Part shown: positions 1-8,352 of the stretch, in pieces | Position numbering within the stretch: the stretch's first letter is position 1 | How the letters are laid out: each line of letters opens with the position of its first letter | Assembly (NCBI RefSeq): GCF_009649225.1 | Contig: NZ_WJPP01000001.1 | Span: 555,073-619,072 of the forward strand | Length of the DNA stretch: 64,000 nucleotides | Direction: 5' to 3' | Origin: Spiribacter salilacus | GTDB lineage: Bacteria; Pseudomonadota; Gammaproteobacteria; Nitrococcales; Nitrococcaceae | Translations under genes and position numbers: made by a program | Notes under the pieces: model-generated | What the model was told of the DNA's origin: nothing | The model's input: only the letters and a program-made list of their open reading frames with translations | The model's database searches: none

Positions 1-533
1 AAGTAATTCGTAAGAAAGTGTTCAAAGCCAGGATCAGTTTGCCAATTCGGAATGTCAGCAAGCCGAATCAGATGATTATCTGGCACATTACCTTGCGGCA
101 CAAACAGAAAAGCTCGTCGCGCATTATTACCCATTGCTGTCGGATCGAAGAACAGCTGCATTGGCCCGTTATTATTACTAGTCCATGTACCAAAAACACC
201 CACTGCGAGGGAAGTGAGCCGCTGTTGACCGTCTAGAACAAGGGTAATATCTGTTCCGTCTTGTACATTAGCTTGAACTGGAGGCAATTCTTCTGCTTGA
301 TGTGCGTGCACCACATAGACACGTCTAGCACCATCATTATTGGGATTGTGGTAGGTTGTCGGCCAGACTAAACTAGTTCCAATTGGGTAACCCGAATAAA
401 TGGAATTAAATAGTGCTAAAATGTCGGGGGTTTTCCATACATACGGCCTCTGCATCACTGGTATGAACCACGTTGGATTCATTGGATGTACTTTGCTTAG
501 CGCGGCGCCAATTGTCGTTATTTCGTAAGGCAC
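1..533 (-). CDS. DUF262 domain protein, N-terminal part (cut by window edge)
   Basis: The reverse strand reads the N-terminal part of a DUF262 (GmrSD/ParB-like) protein that runs off the left edge. I start it at GTG 533, which has a GGGAGAT ribosome site just upstream. Near residue 26 it reads IPVMQRPYVW, followed by a GYPIGTSLVW stretch, and near residue 100 comes the family signature DGQQRLTSL. Family members are NTP-dependent nucleases that often act on modified phage DNA. About 177 codons are visible, while full proteins usually have 400-700 residues, so the C-terminal (often HNH) half is not in view. The neighbouring nuclease fragment, HEPN protein and DUF2779 protein suggest a defence role, which is inference. 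Confidence 0.8.
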   Translation of the reverse strand, partial: MPYEITTIGAALSKVHPMNPTWFIPVMQRPYVWKTPDILALFNSIYSGYPIGTSLVWPTTYHNPNNDGARRVYVVHAHQAEELPPVQANVQDGTDITLVLDGQQRLTSLAVGVFGTWTSNNNGPMQLFFDPTAMGNNARRAFLFVPQGNVPDNHLIRLADIPNWQTDPGFEHFLTNY

Positions 534-639
534 GATTTTTATCTCCCTTGACCAAAATTTGATGAAATTAATTGAAGAGGACTTCTGCGATAGCGCAACT
601 GCAAGCGGTACAGGGGCACATGCTGTGAGATTTTGCTGA

Positions 640-1017
640 TCACGTCGTAAGCAGCCAAAGTGTGGCCCAACAGAGGTGCAGCACCACATTTTCCGGCACT
701 CCATTTCGCAGGAGCTGGTCCCAGAGGCCGTGAGGGCGATTCCGATCGTGGTTGCTGGGCATCAAATGCCAGGTAACGCTTTCAAATCTCCGCATGCGTT
801 CCAGCGGCTGATTTAGGGAACGGGAGGATATTGCCTCCATGTCGTAGACATCACCGGCAACGAATATATGACCGACATCATGCTCAACCGCTAAATCACC
901 CAACCGCGTTATCGCTGCAAGTCGTGCCTCCTGAAGAAGCCCCATTGTGCCTTTATCAACGAAACGGAATACCTTGCCGATCTGCCAGTCAGATGTATGG
1001 AAAAACTTAATCGTCAT
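640..1017 (-). pseudogene. Truncated SbcD/Mre11-type metallophosphoesterase
   Basis: The 125 codons from ATG 1017 match the N-terminus of a DNA-repair-exonuclease-type metallophosphoesterase: HTSDWQIGK at the start, VAGDVYD near residue 55, and SNHDRNRPHGLWDQL near residue 90 where GNHD is usual. The frame then ends in an unrelated tail (LHLCWATLWLLTT). Full SbcD-type proteins have about 400 residues, so the histidine motifs of the second half and the capping domain are missing and the product is unlikely to be active. The ATG overlaps the stop of an upstream open frame (ATGACGATTAA), a sign of past translational coupling. Confidence 0.75.
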
Positions 1018-1199
1018 CGAGACGCTCAATTTCTGCCGACATACCTAATACTCCAACTACCCTAGTGCCGGAAAGTGCAGTCACCAACGTCAAAAAAGTA
1101 TCATGCCCCCGTGACAAAGAATGTCGCAAAGCCTGTCTACGGTTTCTCAGATTAAGCCGACGCTTCCCCTCCTCGCCCCTGCCTTCGTGCAGGATCTTC
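1007..1199 (-). pseudogene. C-terminal remnant of an unidentified gene upstream of the sbcD fragment
   Basis: An open frame with no good start codon ends at TAA 1007-1009 inside the sbcD-like start. Its peptide reads as a protein C-terminus (ALRHSLSRGHDTFLTLVTAL, then RVVGVLGMSAEIERLDDD). Its upstream part overlaps the 3' end of the HEPN gene in a different frame. I read it as the tail of a gene once coupled to the nuclease gene and cut off when the HEPN gene arrived beside it. I do not recognise the family. Confidence 0.4.
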
Positions 1200-1847
1200 T
1201 ACCACGGGGTAAATGGGCGTTCCCCAGCTCTCCTCGGGATGCTGCATCAGCAACGAGATGATCAAAGGCACCAAACGCCCCATGATATTAGCCCCATCCG
1301 TTACCTGCGCTCGGTTCACACTGCTATGCCAAGTAGAACCACCGTGCATAATTTGATTGCGCAGAACGTATAAACGTTGGAAAACAATGGATAACACCGT
1401 ATAAGAATTACCGTTTGATAGCGCACGGAGTGCTGCCGAACGGGCTCTTTCAAAAGCGCTGTCCCAATCAGCTTGACTGATCTCCCCATTCTGAAAGCGC
1501 CAAAACGGCTTAAAGACGTAGGGATTATTTATAAGTACCCGAATGGGGCCTGGGAACTGCTCCCAAATGAGTTTATAGAGCAGCTTCTCCCGATCAACCT
1601 CTACAAGGCGCCGCAGAAATTGCTGAAACCGCGATTGCTCGGGCGCCACGGCCAAATCAGCAGGTATCTCATTGGCATAAGCAGCATTAAATGCGATCCA
1701 GAGAAAAATTAACTGCGCATCCGGATCTTCTGTTTCTTTTTCAGCACGCTGCAACCAGCTCAGTGCCCGGTGAACACGCAAAGAAAGTGACTGCTCAAAA
1801 CCATCACGCAGCGCACGATGGCGGGCTTTTAGAGTCTCGTAATCCAA
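1152..1847 (-). CDS. HEPN-domain protein
   Basis: A 231-residue, mostly helical protein with the HEPN RNase signature R-x4-H at residues 163-168 (RNQIMH) in the context YVLRNQIMHGG. HEPN proteins are usually metal-independent RNases found in abortive-infection and toxin-antitoxin systems. A long helix (residues 12-40) and FLWIAFNAAY (48-57) fit the four-helix fold. The start used is TTG 1847; no strong ribosome site decides it. No obvious nucleotidyltransferase antitoxin (MNT) lies beside it, so it may belong with the divergent DUF2779 gene or stand alone. RNase activity is inferred from the motif. Confidence 0.65.
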   Translation of the reverse strand: MDYETLKARHRALRDGFEQSLSLRVHRALSWLQRAEKETEDPDAQLIFLWIAFNAAYANEIPADLAVAPEQSRFQQFLRRLVEVDREKLLYKLIWEQFPGPIRVLINNPYVFKPFWRFQNGEISQADWDSAFERARSAALRALSNGNSYTVLSIVFQRLYVLRNQIMHGGSTWHSSVNRAQVTDGANIMGRLVPLIISLLMQHPEESWGTPIYPVVEDPARRQGRGGEASA

Positions 1848-1933
1848 ATCTATTTTGAAAACTCCCAGTGCGACATCCTGTGACGTGCTTGTAGGTTATC
1901 CTACGAACTGCACTATGGGTATGGGGATAAAAC

Positions 1934-4018
1934 ATGACAAATCTTGACATTACGCACAACCAGAAGAAACGTTATCTAACCAAATCCCGATTCAAATTAG
2001 CAGTGGAATGCCCGGCTAAGCTTAACTATGTAGTCAATAAAGCTTACGCAAACACCAACGACGATAGCGAGATTCTTGAGAGTCTGGCGCAAGGCGGCCA
2101 TCAAATTGGCGCTCTGGCACAATGGATTTATGCGCGCAAAGCTCGGGCAGACGACATGGAAGCCATCGAAATCACCGGAGATCAAGAAGAACAAATACGT
2201 AAAACTAAAGAACTGCTAAAACGGGACAGGATCGTCTTGTTTGAACCCACACTGGTCGTCCATAACTTTCTGATTCGCGTGGATGTACTTTGCAAACGCG
2301 GAAACCAAGTTGACCTTATCGAAGTCAAGTCCAAAAGCTTTGATTCTTTGGAAAAGAATTTCCCCCGAACCAACAATGGCAAAATTCTTTCTGGGTTTCT
2401 GCCTTATCTTCAGGATGTGGCGTTTCAGACGTTGGTGGCAAAAAAAGCTTATCCCGCCTGGACTGTTAACCCCTTTTTGATGATGCCCGATAAATCCGTT
2501 AAAACATCAACTACGGATCTGCATGCGCTGTTTCCAATACAAACCGGTGCTAACGGCAATGCTAAAAAAGCCACGGTTGCCCTGCCGCCGCTGGATCAGG
2601 ACATTGACCATGCTTTCCTAAAGACGGTTAATGTAGCTAGCGAAGTCGAAGAGATATTGAATGCCCCCCTAAAATCTAAATCACCGGGAATTAGCGGGGG
2701 CTTTGAGGAGTTAAGTAGTCAGTGGGCCATGGAATACGCCAATGGCAGTCCATTGCGGGCGGAGATTTCGGCCACAACTTGTGGAAAATGTGAATTCTAT
2801 TCCGCACACCCCACCGATCAAAATCGCAGCGGATTTCACGAATGCTGGAGGGGGAAGGAACTCAACGGCTTCGACTCGCGCATAACGCGAGAAGAGACTG
2901 TGCTTGGGCTTTATAACGACCGTAAAAAACTCAAAAATACACTCTTGGCGCAGGGTATCTGGCGTTTACAAGACGTTCCGACAGACCTTTTGTTCAAAGC
3001 CGACGAAACGCGTGACTGTAGCATTGATGACCCAATCAGCAACGCCCAGCGCCAAAACATGCAAATCACGCAAACGTGGCCCGGTGGCGGTAGTCACTAT
3101 TTCAATCATTCAGGCTTTAAGGCTCTACAAAAAAAATGGGAATACCCCTACTATTTTTTAGATTTTGAAGGCGCTCGCAGCGCACTACCCATCCGATCGG
3201 GTCAAAAACCTAATGCCCTGACCGCTTTTCAGTACTCCCTGCATGTTATGCACGACGATGGTCGCATCGAGCATAAGGACCAATTTCTTGAACTGCGTCA
3301 ATCAAACGACCCCCACGTGGCGCTACTGCGGCAACTGAAACAAGCCCTTGGCACTAAAGGCACCATATTTCGTTGGGATATTTATGAAAACACTCTCCTC
3401 AATGAACTCCGAGAGGAGCTAAGCGAAAGGGATAATCCCCCATCTGATAAAGATGAATTAGTCTCGTTTTGCCAACAAATTACAGAGTCCGAAGAGTTTG
3501 GCGTCGGTTCACGTAATATGGTGGATCAATGCAAACTTGCAGCAGATCTGTACTTCCATCCGAGTACGCGGGGCAGCTCTAGCATCAAACCCTTACTGCC
3601 GGCCGTGATGTCGGAATCACCCTATTTAAAGCAACGCTACAGTAGAGCGGACTATGGCGGTGATGGTGATATAAGCAGTTTAAACCACTTAAATCAGGCG
3701 GTGACTTGGTGGCAGGAAGACCGCGACAAGCCCGGCTCGGTACTCAATCCCTATGACCTTTTAGCTGGCCTAATCAATACAAGCATGAGCTCTGCTGACG
3801 ATGACTTAATGTCGCCAGGGGATCTTGATAGGAAGGCAAATGCCGAACTTTCTGGCATCAATAACGGCGGCGCCGCCTTGATGATCTACCTGATGATCCA
3901 ATCTAAGAGCATCCCCAAAACACAGCTTGAACTATACAAAACCAGCATGAAGTACTACTGCGAACTAGATACGCTAGCCATGGCCATGATTATGGAGTCG
4001 TGGATAAATGATTATTAG
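1934..4018 (+). CDS. DUF2779 protein: Cas4-like nuclease plus DEDD exonuclease
   Basis: This 694-residue protein has two visible parts. Residues 15-310 carry a PD-(D/E)xK core (D117, then E130-V-K132 in LIEVKSK). Four cysteines (C26, C283, C286, C304) are spaced as in Cas4/AddB proteins, where they hold an iron-sulfur cluster. Residues 400-694 form the DUF2779 part, with LDFEGA (D410, E412) and a late YYCELDTLAM motif that match DEDD-type 3'-5' exonucleases. It probably trims nucleic acid, but the substrate is unknown. It lies divergent from the HEPN gene, whose start is 86 bp away, so shared regulation is possible. Length and motifs look intact. Confidence 0.7.
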   Translation: MTNLDITHNQKKRYLTKSRFKLAVECPAKLNYVVNKAYANTNDDSEILESLAQGGHQIGALAQWIYARKARADDMEAIEITGDQEEQIRKTKELLKRDRIVLFEPTLVVHNFLIRVDVLCKRGNQVDLIEVKSKSFDSLEKNFPRTNNGKILSGFLPYLQDVAFQTLVAKKAYPAWTVNPFLMMPDKSVKTSTTDLHALFPIQTGANGNAKKATVALPPLDQDIDHAFLKTVNVASEVEEILNAPLKSKSPGISGGFEELSSQWAMEYANGSPLRAEISATTCGKCEFYSAHPTDQNRSGFHECWRGKELNGFDSRITREETVLGLYNDRKKLKNTLLAQGIWRLQDVPTDLLFKADETRDCSIDDPISNAQRQNMQITQTWPGGGSHYFNHSGFKALQKKWEYPYYFLDFEGARSALPIRSGQKPNALTAFQYSLHVMHDDGRIEHKDQFLELRQSNDPHVALLRQLKQALGTKGTIFRWDIYENTLLNELREELSERDNPPSDKDELVSFCQQITESEEFGVGSRNMVDQCKLAADLYFHPSTRGSSSIKPLLPAVMSESPYLKQRYSRADYGGDGDISSLNHLNQAVTWWQEDRDKPGSVLNPYDLLAGLINTSMSSADDDLMSPGDLDRKANAELSGINNGGAALMIYLMIQSKSIPKTQLELYKTSMKYYCELDTLAMAMIMESWINDY

Positions 4019-4114
4019 GCCTAGACGACTGATCTCGCTCAACATGAAGTAACCACCGGGTTTGTCTGAAATAAATCGGTTTCGACGCGTGTCAACATGC
4101 AAGAAACCAATGGG

Positions 4115-4747
4115 CTACGGTTCGATTTTTCTCTCCATCCGGCTTGGATCAAAGCGTCCAATCAGCATCAGGCACTTATCAGCAAACCTCATTCGGAGAA
4201 CTTGAGGTGAGATACTAGAATTTTCTTTGAGATGCTTTGCAATTACTTCTTGCGCGCTTTTCTTACGTAAAAGTGCTTGGTGAAATTCCATAAATAATCT
4301 AAAGTATTGCGAATAATCGTGTGGATTGATCCTATGTTCAAAAAGAGACCTTAGCCCTTGCTGCCCAAATTGGTCATAAGGCGGGATACTCTCTGGACAT
4401 AGAGAGCACACAAACTTTGATGCAAGACTAGTCTGACGATTTATCGTAGCCCCGTTTCTTTTTAACGTTTCTGCTAATTCCTCTACAGCCATAGGCAGAT
4501 CTTTTACGTCGGTGTTTTTTATCTTTGCACGAGCTATCTGCAGTTGTCGGGCGAGAACTTCTCGATAAGCCACAGGATTAGCCCGCGCCAGCTTCCATTT
4601 GGTGAGCCACTCCTTTAGACCCGGCACTGATATGTCAGCACCTGATTGGAGCCAAGCCGCCAAGCGCCCTTCGTCCCCCTTCCACTGGTACTTTGCCTCT
4701 TGAGCGGCAAGCTTTAACTCTTGAGGATTTAATTCTATTTGCACCAT
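4115..4747 (-). CDS. Conserved-looking hypothetical protein
   Basis: A 210-residue protein that I do not recognise. It starts with a charged helical region (residues 1-110), followed by SLASKFVCSLCPESIPPYDQ near residues 106-125 and a helical C-terminus. The ASKF...P...PPYD pattern resembles a motif in several uncharacterised defence-associated proteins (roughly SKFLHF..P..FPIYDS), but that is a recollection, not a match I can verify. It lies downstream of the GIY-YIG gene on the same strand with a 52-bp gap, so the two are probably co-transcribed. Confidence 0.6.
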   Translation of the reverse strand: MVQIELNPQELKLAAQEAKYQWKGDEGRLAAWLQSGADISVPGLKEWLTKWKLARANPVAYREVLARQLQIARAKIKNTDVKDLPMAVEELAETLKRNGATINRQTSLASKFVCSLCPESIPPYDQFGQQGLRSLFEHRINPHDYSQYFRLFMEFHQALLRKKSAQEVIAKHLKENSSISPQVLRMRFADKCLMLIGRFDPSRMERKIEP

Positions 4748-4799
4748 GCTGTACCCTACTAGTTACACATATTCCATTGGTATTCTTAGGCTAATTAAT

Positions 4800-5732
4800 T
4801 CAGACCTCCATCGCTCCTCTTAAGCTTTCTAAAACCTTTAAAAGGGATGGGATATCAGGGATATTACGATATTTTTTATCAGGCTTTAGCCACGAATATT
4901 TGCGACCCGCTTTTGCTTTGCCCAACACTAAATCCAGTTTCTCCTGGAGATTCTTCAAAGGTTGTTCATTCTCACTCGGGTCCTTCGTGTAGATGTATTG
5001 GATACTGAATTTCAATTTCTTAGTGAATTGAACGTTAAAGTCTATACCACTGATATTGACAATTACAGCAAGGTAGCCATTGGATTCTCCAGGATGAAAA
5101 TATCGGTCGCCAGGTTCATTAAAATCACGCCATACAAACCCGTTCTCCGTTAAAATCTGCTGAAGTTCGGCGAGTGTGTCATAGGCACTTGCTTCCTCTA
5201 AACCCAATATTTTTTGATTTCGGTATTCGTTAGTACGAAGTCCTGTGACTTTTTCCTCATCAACACCTGCTTTTCTTGGGATATTTTCTTGATCCCGTGC
5301 ATTTTTTACAATCTCTTCAAATTCTTCTTTGGTTCGGATGTAACGGTGGCGACGCCCGCTCGCAATATTGGTTAGAGAACTTTTTCCATATAAAAAATGC
5401 AAAAGCGTCGCCTCCACGGCGAAGGCCTCTTGCTCAGTCTCATACCGACCCACAATCACTTCCAGCGGCTTTTTTCCCGCCTCTGCAATATTGCGGACTA
5501 CAGCCTGTTTGCTCGTCAGCTCAGCCTTGGTCAACTGGTCTTCACTTTCCTGAGCTAGCTGCTTAAGCAATCGGTTTACGTCATTGTAATGGGCGCCAGC
5601 CCGCTGCCCAGTACCCTTGCCCACGTAGAACACACGGTTATGGTCTAAAGGATTGAGAAGTAGGTATACATAATAAGGAAGCAATGGCTCCTTACGTGAC
5701 TCGGTAAACTCATTATTTACTTCATTTTGCAT
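4800..5732 (-). CDS. GIY-YIG nuclease-domain protein
   Basis: The N-terminal 120 residues form a GIY-YIG domain of the LEM-3-like kind: YYVYLL at residues 20-25 and FYVGKGTGQR from residue 35, a later conserved basic region, and the acidic EATLLHFLYG segment near residue 108. GIY-YIG enzymes cut DNA with one catalytic tyrosine and a metal-binding glutamate. Residues 180-310 form a second, unassigned domain rich in aromatic residues (RYFHPGESNGYLAVIV). The 310 residues look complete. With the downstream hypothetical gene it could make a two-gene unit. A role in restriction or repair is inference. Confidence 0.75.
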   Translation of the reverse strand: MQNEVNNEFTESRKEPLLPYYVYLLLNPLDHNRVFYVGKGTGQRAGAHYNDVNRLLKQLAQESEDQLTKAELTSKQAVVRNIAEAGKKPLEVIVGRYETEQEAFAVEATLLHFLYGKSSLTNIASGRRHRYIRTKEEFEEIVKNARDQENIPRKAGVDEEKVTGLRTNEYRNQKILGLEEASAYDTLAELQQILTENGFVWRDFNEPGDRYFHPGESNGYLAVIVNISGIDFNVQFTKKLKFSIQYIYTKDPSENEQPLKNLQEKLDLVLGKAKAGRKYSWLKPDKKYRNIPDIPSLLKVLESLRGAMEV

Positions 5733-5810
5733 TAAGTGCGCTCCATAAAACTGAGTTAGGGCAATACTGATTTCTCAGCGTTATAGTTTGCCAAAACGTC
5801 GCGACATTTT

Positions 5811-5904
5811 ATGTCGTGATTAAATGCGTGACGCGGTTCCCGAACAATCCACCACTCGTATCGCCTAATCCATTTCATAAAATCCCCATCTTTAATCACG
5901 ACAT
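5811..5904. repeat. Perfect 14-bp inverted repeat in an intergenic region
   Basis: ATGTCGTGATTAAA at 5811-5824 returns as its exact reverse complement at 5891-5904, with 66 bp between. A third partial copy (CGACAT, 5802-5807) forms a small hairpin with the first arm. The pair sits in the 291-bp gap (5733-6023) between the divergently transcribed GIY-YIG gene and the 413-residue gene, so it may hold operators for both promoters. I see no gene in the gap. Confidence 0.6.
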
Positions 5905-6023
5905 TCCCTGTCACCCAGCGCTAGTATAATTAAGTTCGTGTCTAAATTGACTTTCCTTTCGTAGGCTACTCAGCCGATCTTGGCCTGAAGAAAAACTCAA
6001 CGTTTAACAATAAGGTACTATCT

Positions 6024-7265
6024 ATGCCGAAAGCCAGCTTGGCAAAATCCCTGACAACCGAAGAACGCGAAGAATTTGTTGGCAATCAGCAACTGCTGAT
6101 TAACCCCACCTGGCAACAGGTAAAAAAAGCGCTGACTAAAGCCGAATACCGAACCTGGATCAACCAACTCCCCCCTGATCTGGTGAGAAAAACATTTAAG
6201 AAAGTCACCTCTGGTCAAGAAGAGTTGGTCACACTCGGAATTGTCGAGTGCCCAAAAAAATTCATCTACAACTTGAACTCAACAGTATTTCAGGCTGTTC
6301 GGCTCTATGACGATGTGGTGGGTGTATACATTGCTCGGCAATCGGCCGCGCCGGGTACTGCCACTGAACCACCCATCCACTCCTTCGAGCGTCAACCAAC
6401 CCGCTGGTTTGATACGGTCATGAATACGTTTTGGACTGCACTAACTGATGAACAAATGAACCGCATCAGAGAACGCATGATTCTCAGGCTGTTCCCAAAC
6501 TCGTTTGCTGAGCTTGAAATACTATTTGGCGTTAACCGCCCTGAGTTTATTTCGGAGGCAGCACTCAACATTCGCACGTTAGCTAGGCGCATGCAGGATC
6601 AAAATATTGACCAAATGACTTGGGGACAACTCAAGAAGTTTGATCCAGTCACGACTGCGCGTTACCAAAACGCCTTGTTGGCTCTGGCGGAAAACAATGT
6701 CATCAGCCGTCAAGCCTTAGAGGACTACTGCGATGCGGGCAAAATTTTCACACTGGCATATGGCCAATGGTCTGGGCTGCAAAGGATTTTCGCTGAAGCC
6801 CAATTAGTTTTGGTCATTCGCAGCCCAGCACTTATTGAGCCAACGCTCAATGCGCTGCCCAATCAGGTTACTGAAAAAATGATTTCTGCATGTCGCTATC
6901 ACCCTTCTGACATGAATACGGTTGGCTGGATACGGCTGCACATCGATCACATTAATAAAATTGTGTTCATCGATGAGGTTCAATCTGATTTCATCGAGAT
7001 CGCTAGGGAGCATCGAGAAACCGTTCAGCCATTGCTAAATGCTGCAGAACCGTGGGCACGGCATGGTATTTGCACCTGCTTACAATGGGCACGACAAATT
7101 GGGTATCGATTAGGCTTCCATACGCGCGCATCGGCAGCGCAGGGCGAGGGGCGCACGCCTAGCGCACGGAAATGGAACACGTACTATGGCCAGCATATCA
7201 AGCGCTTTAAATTTACCGAAACTGTGGTGGACGGCTATCCTGGCCCTATTAATGTGCTGGAGTAA
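6024..7265 (+). CDS. Uncharacterised 413-residue protein
   Basis: I do not recognise the whole protein. Near residues 310-325 it reads KIVFIDEVQSDFIEIAREH. A comparable (W/F)IDEIQSD motif occurs in domains of large polyvalent proteins from phages and conjugative elements. After it come GYRLGFHTRASA and a W-N-x-YYGQHIKRFKF segment near residues 375-400, which look like a conserved catalytic or binding core. The N-terminal 110 residues are helical and basic. ATG 6024 has only a weak upstream ribosome site. The 3' end overlaps the convergent WYL gene by 31 bp. Transfer on a mobile element is possible but not shown. Confidence 0.55.
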   Translation: MPKASLAKSLTTEEREEFVGNQQLLINPTWQQVKKALTKAEYRTWINQLPPDLVRKTFKKVTSGQEELVTLGIVECPKKFIYNLNSTVFQAVRLYDDVVGVYIARQSAAPGTATEPPIHSFERQPTRWFDTVMNTFWTALTDEQMNRIRERMILRLFPNSFAELEILFGVNRPEFISEAALNIRTLARRMQDQNIDQMTWGQLKKFDPVTTARYQNALLALAENNVISRQALEDYCDAGKIFTLAYGQWSGLQRIFAEAQLVLVIRSPALIEPTLNALPNQVTEKMISACRYHPSDMNTVGWIRLHIDHINKIVFIDEVQSDFIEIAREHRETVQPLLNAAEPWARHGICTCLQWARQIGYRLGFHTRASAAQGEGRTPSARKWNTYYGQHIKRFKFTETVVDGYPGPINVLE

Positions 7266-8284
7266 ATGTCAGCACATTTCTGCATTTCAGCTTGAAAACG
7301 CTGGCGCAACTCCAATGGCTCTAAAACCTCAACGTTTGACCCCGCTGCCAGCAGCCAGCGATAAAACGCACCAGTTAGTGGCACTGTTGCCGATACTACT
7401 GCATCAAATGAGTCATCAGTTAAGTCTGTGGTAATTTGCTGGTCATCAGATAAAGGACAGTGCCCGAGGATATCAATAATGTACCCACGGGCTTTAAAAC
7501 TGACTTTGCCCTGTTCTCCTTGACTGAAATCGACAAACCCGGCCCCAATGTGGGCCTGCAGGTCAAATTCCTCAACCTGTATTGCCGGCTTGTTGCTGAG
7601 CAAGGCCACGCTGGTCATCCGATGCAGCGGGAAGTGCTTAATTAAATTCCCTTCACCCTGCTTAACCGCAAGCAGGTAGGGAATTGGGCCCCTTTGCACG
7701 AATGCCTGCGGATGCAGCTCGCCACCACTCATTTTGCCGCTGCGCTTTCGGTATCGAGCTGTTAGCGGGCACCGACCAAATAGCGCCTGAAGCACCTTAT
7801 CCAATATCTCCTCAGATAGTGCAACCTCTTTTAACTGCAGATGGTCCGGCACAAAGTCGATAATGCTTTTATTGGCTAATCCCGTGCCGTCAGTATGAGT
7901 CAAACGTTGTAATGTGGCTCCCAGTTGTTGATGCCTGGCAGCACGGGTAATTTCTTTTCTTATGCGGTTGAGCTCCGCTTCTGCAATTAGTGAATCCTCA
8001 ACGATGGGATCAGCAGCCCGGCGATAACGTACATCCTGCTGGCTTCGCTTATCTATAACAATAAAATCCGCATCCTTGAGTGCTTCAAGGTCTCGTAGTA
8101 ACTTTCGCCGGCCGGCCCCACGCCGGCCTTTGGGATAATCGTCAGGCAAGGCATCTTGTAACTGACCGGCAGTGTGGCAAGATTGCCACGAAGTGGCCGG
8201 CTGTTTTAATACATTTAACAGCCGAGTCCGCCGTGCACTCACTTCGTGGTGTTGGCCTAACTCTACTCGAGTGTGATCCGTCAC
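7235..8284 (-). CDS. WYL-domain transcriptional regulator
   Basis: A 349-residue protein with an N-terminal winged-helix part (residues 10-75) and a C-terminal WYL/WCX region. Near residue 205 it reads PYLLAVKQGEGNLIKHFPLH, and it ends with the WCX-type pattern FYRWLLAAGSNVEVLEPLEL. WYL proteins sense nucleic acid or nucleotide signals and often repress defence operons (BrxR, CapW). It follows the tandem-AAA ATPase gene on the same strand with a 68-bp gap, so it probably regulates that operon. That link is inference from position. Confidence 0.85.
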   Translation of the reverse strand: MTDHTRVELGQHHEVSARRTRLLNVLKQPATSWQSCHTAGQLQDALPDDYPKGRRGAGRRKLLRDLEALKDADFIVIDKRSQQDVRYRRAADPIVEDSLIAEAELNRIRKEITRAARHQQLGATLQRLTHTDGTGLANKSIIDFVPDHLQLKEVALSEEILDKVLQALFGRCPLTARYRKRSGKMSGGELHPQAFVQRGPIPYLLAVKQGEGNLIKHFPLHRMTSVALLSNKPAIQVEEFDLQAHIGAGFVDFSQGEQGKVSFKARGYIIDILGHCPLSDDQQITTDLTDDSFDAVVSATVPLTGAFYRWLLAAGSNVEVLEPLELRQRFQAEMQKCADIYSSTLIGPG

Positions 8285-8352
8285 AACGGCCCTCCTCCTG
8301 AGGTAGATTTGTTAAAGCTACCACCAAACGAACAGCGACTAAAGACTAGCAA

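Noticed and set aside
18..236. Forward open frame at the left edge
   Set aside because: It is the antisense shadow of the DUF262 gene, whose DGQQRLTSL signature is on the other strand.
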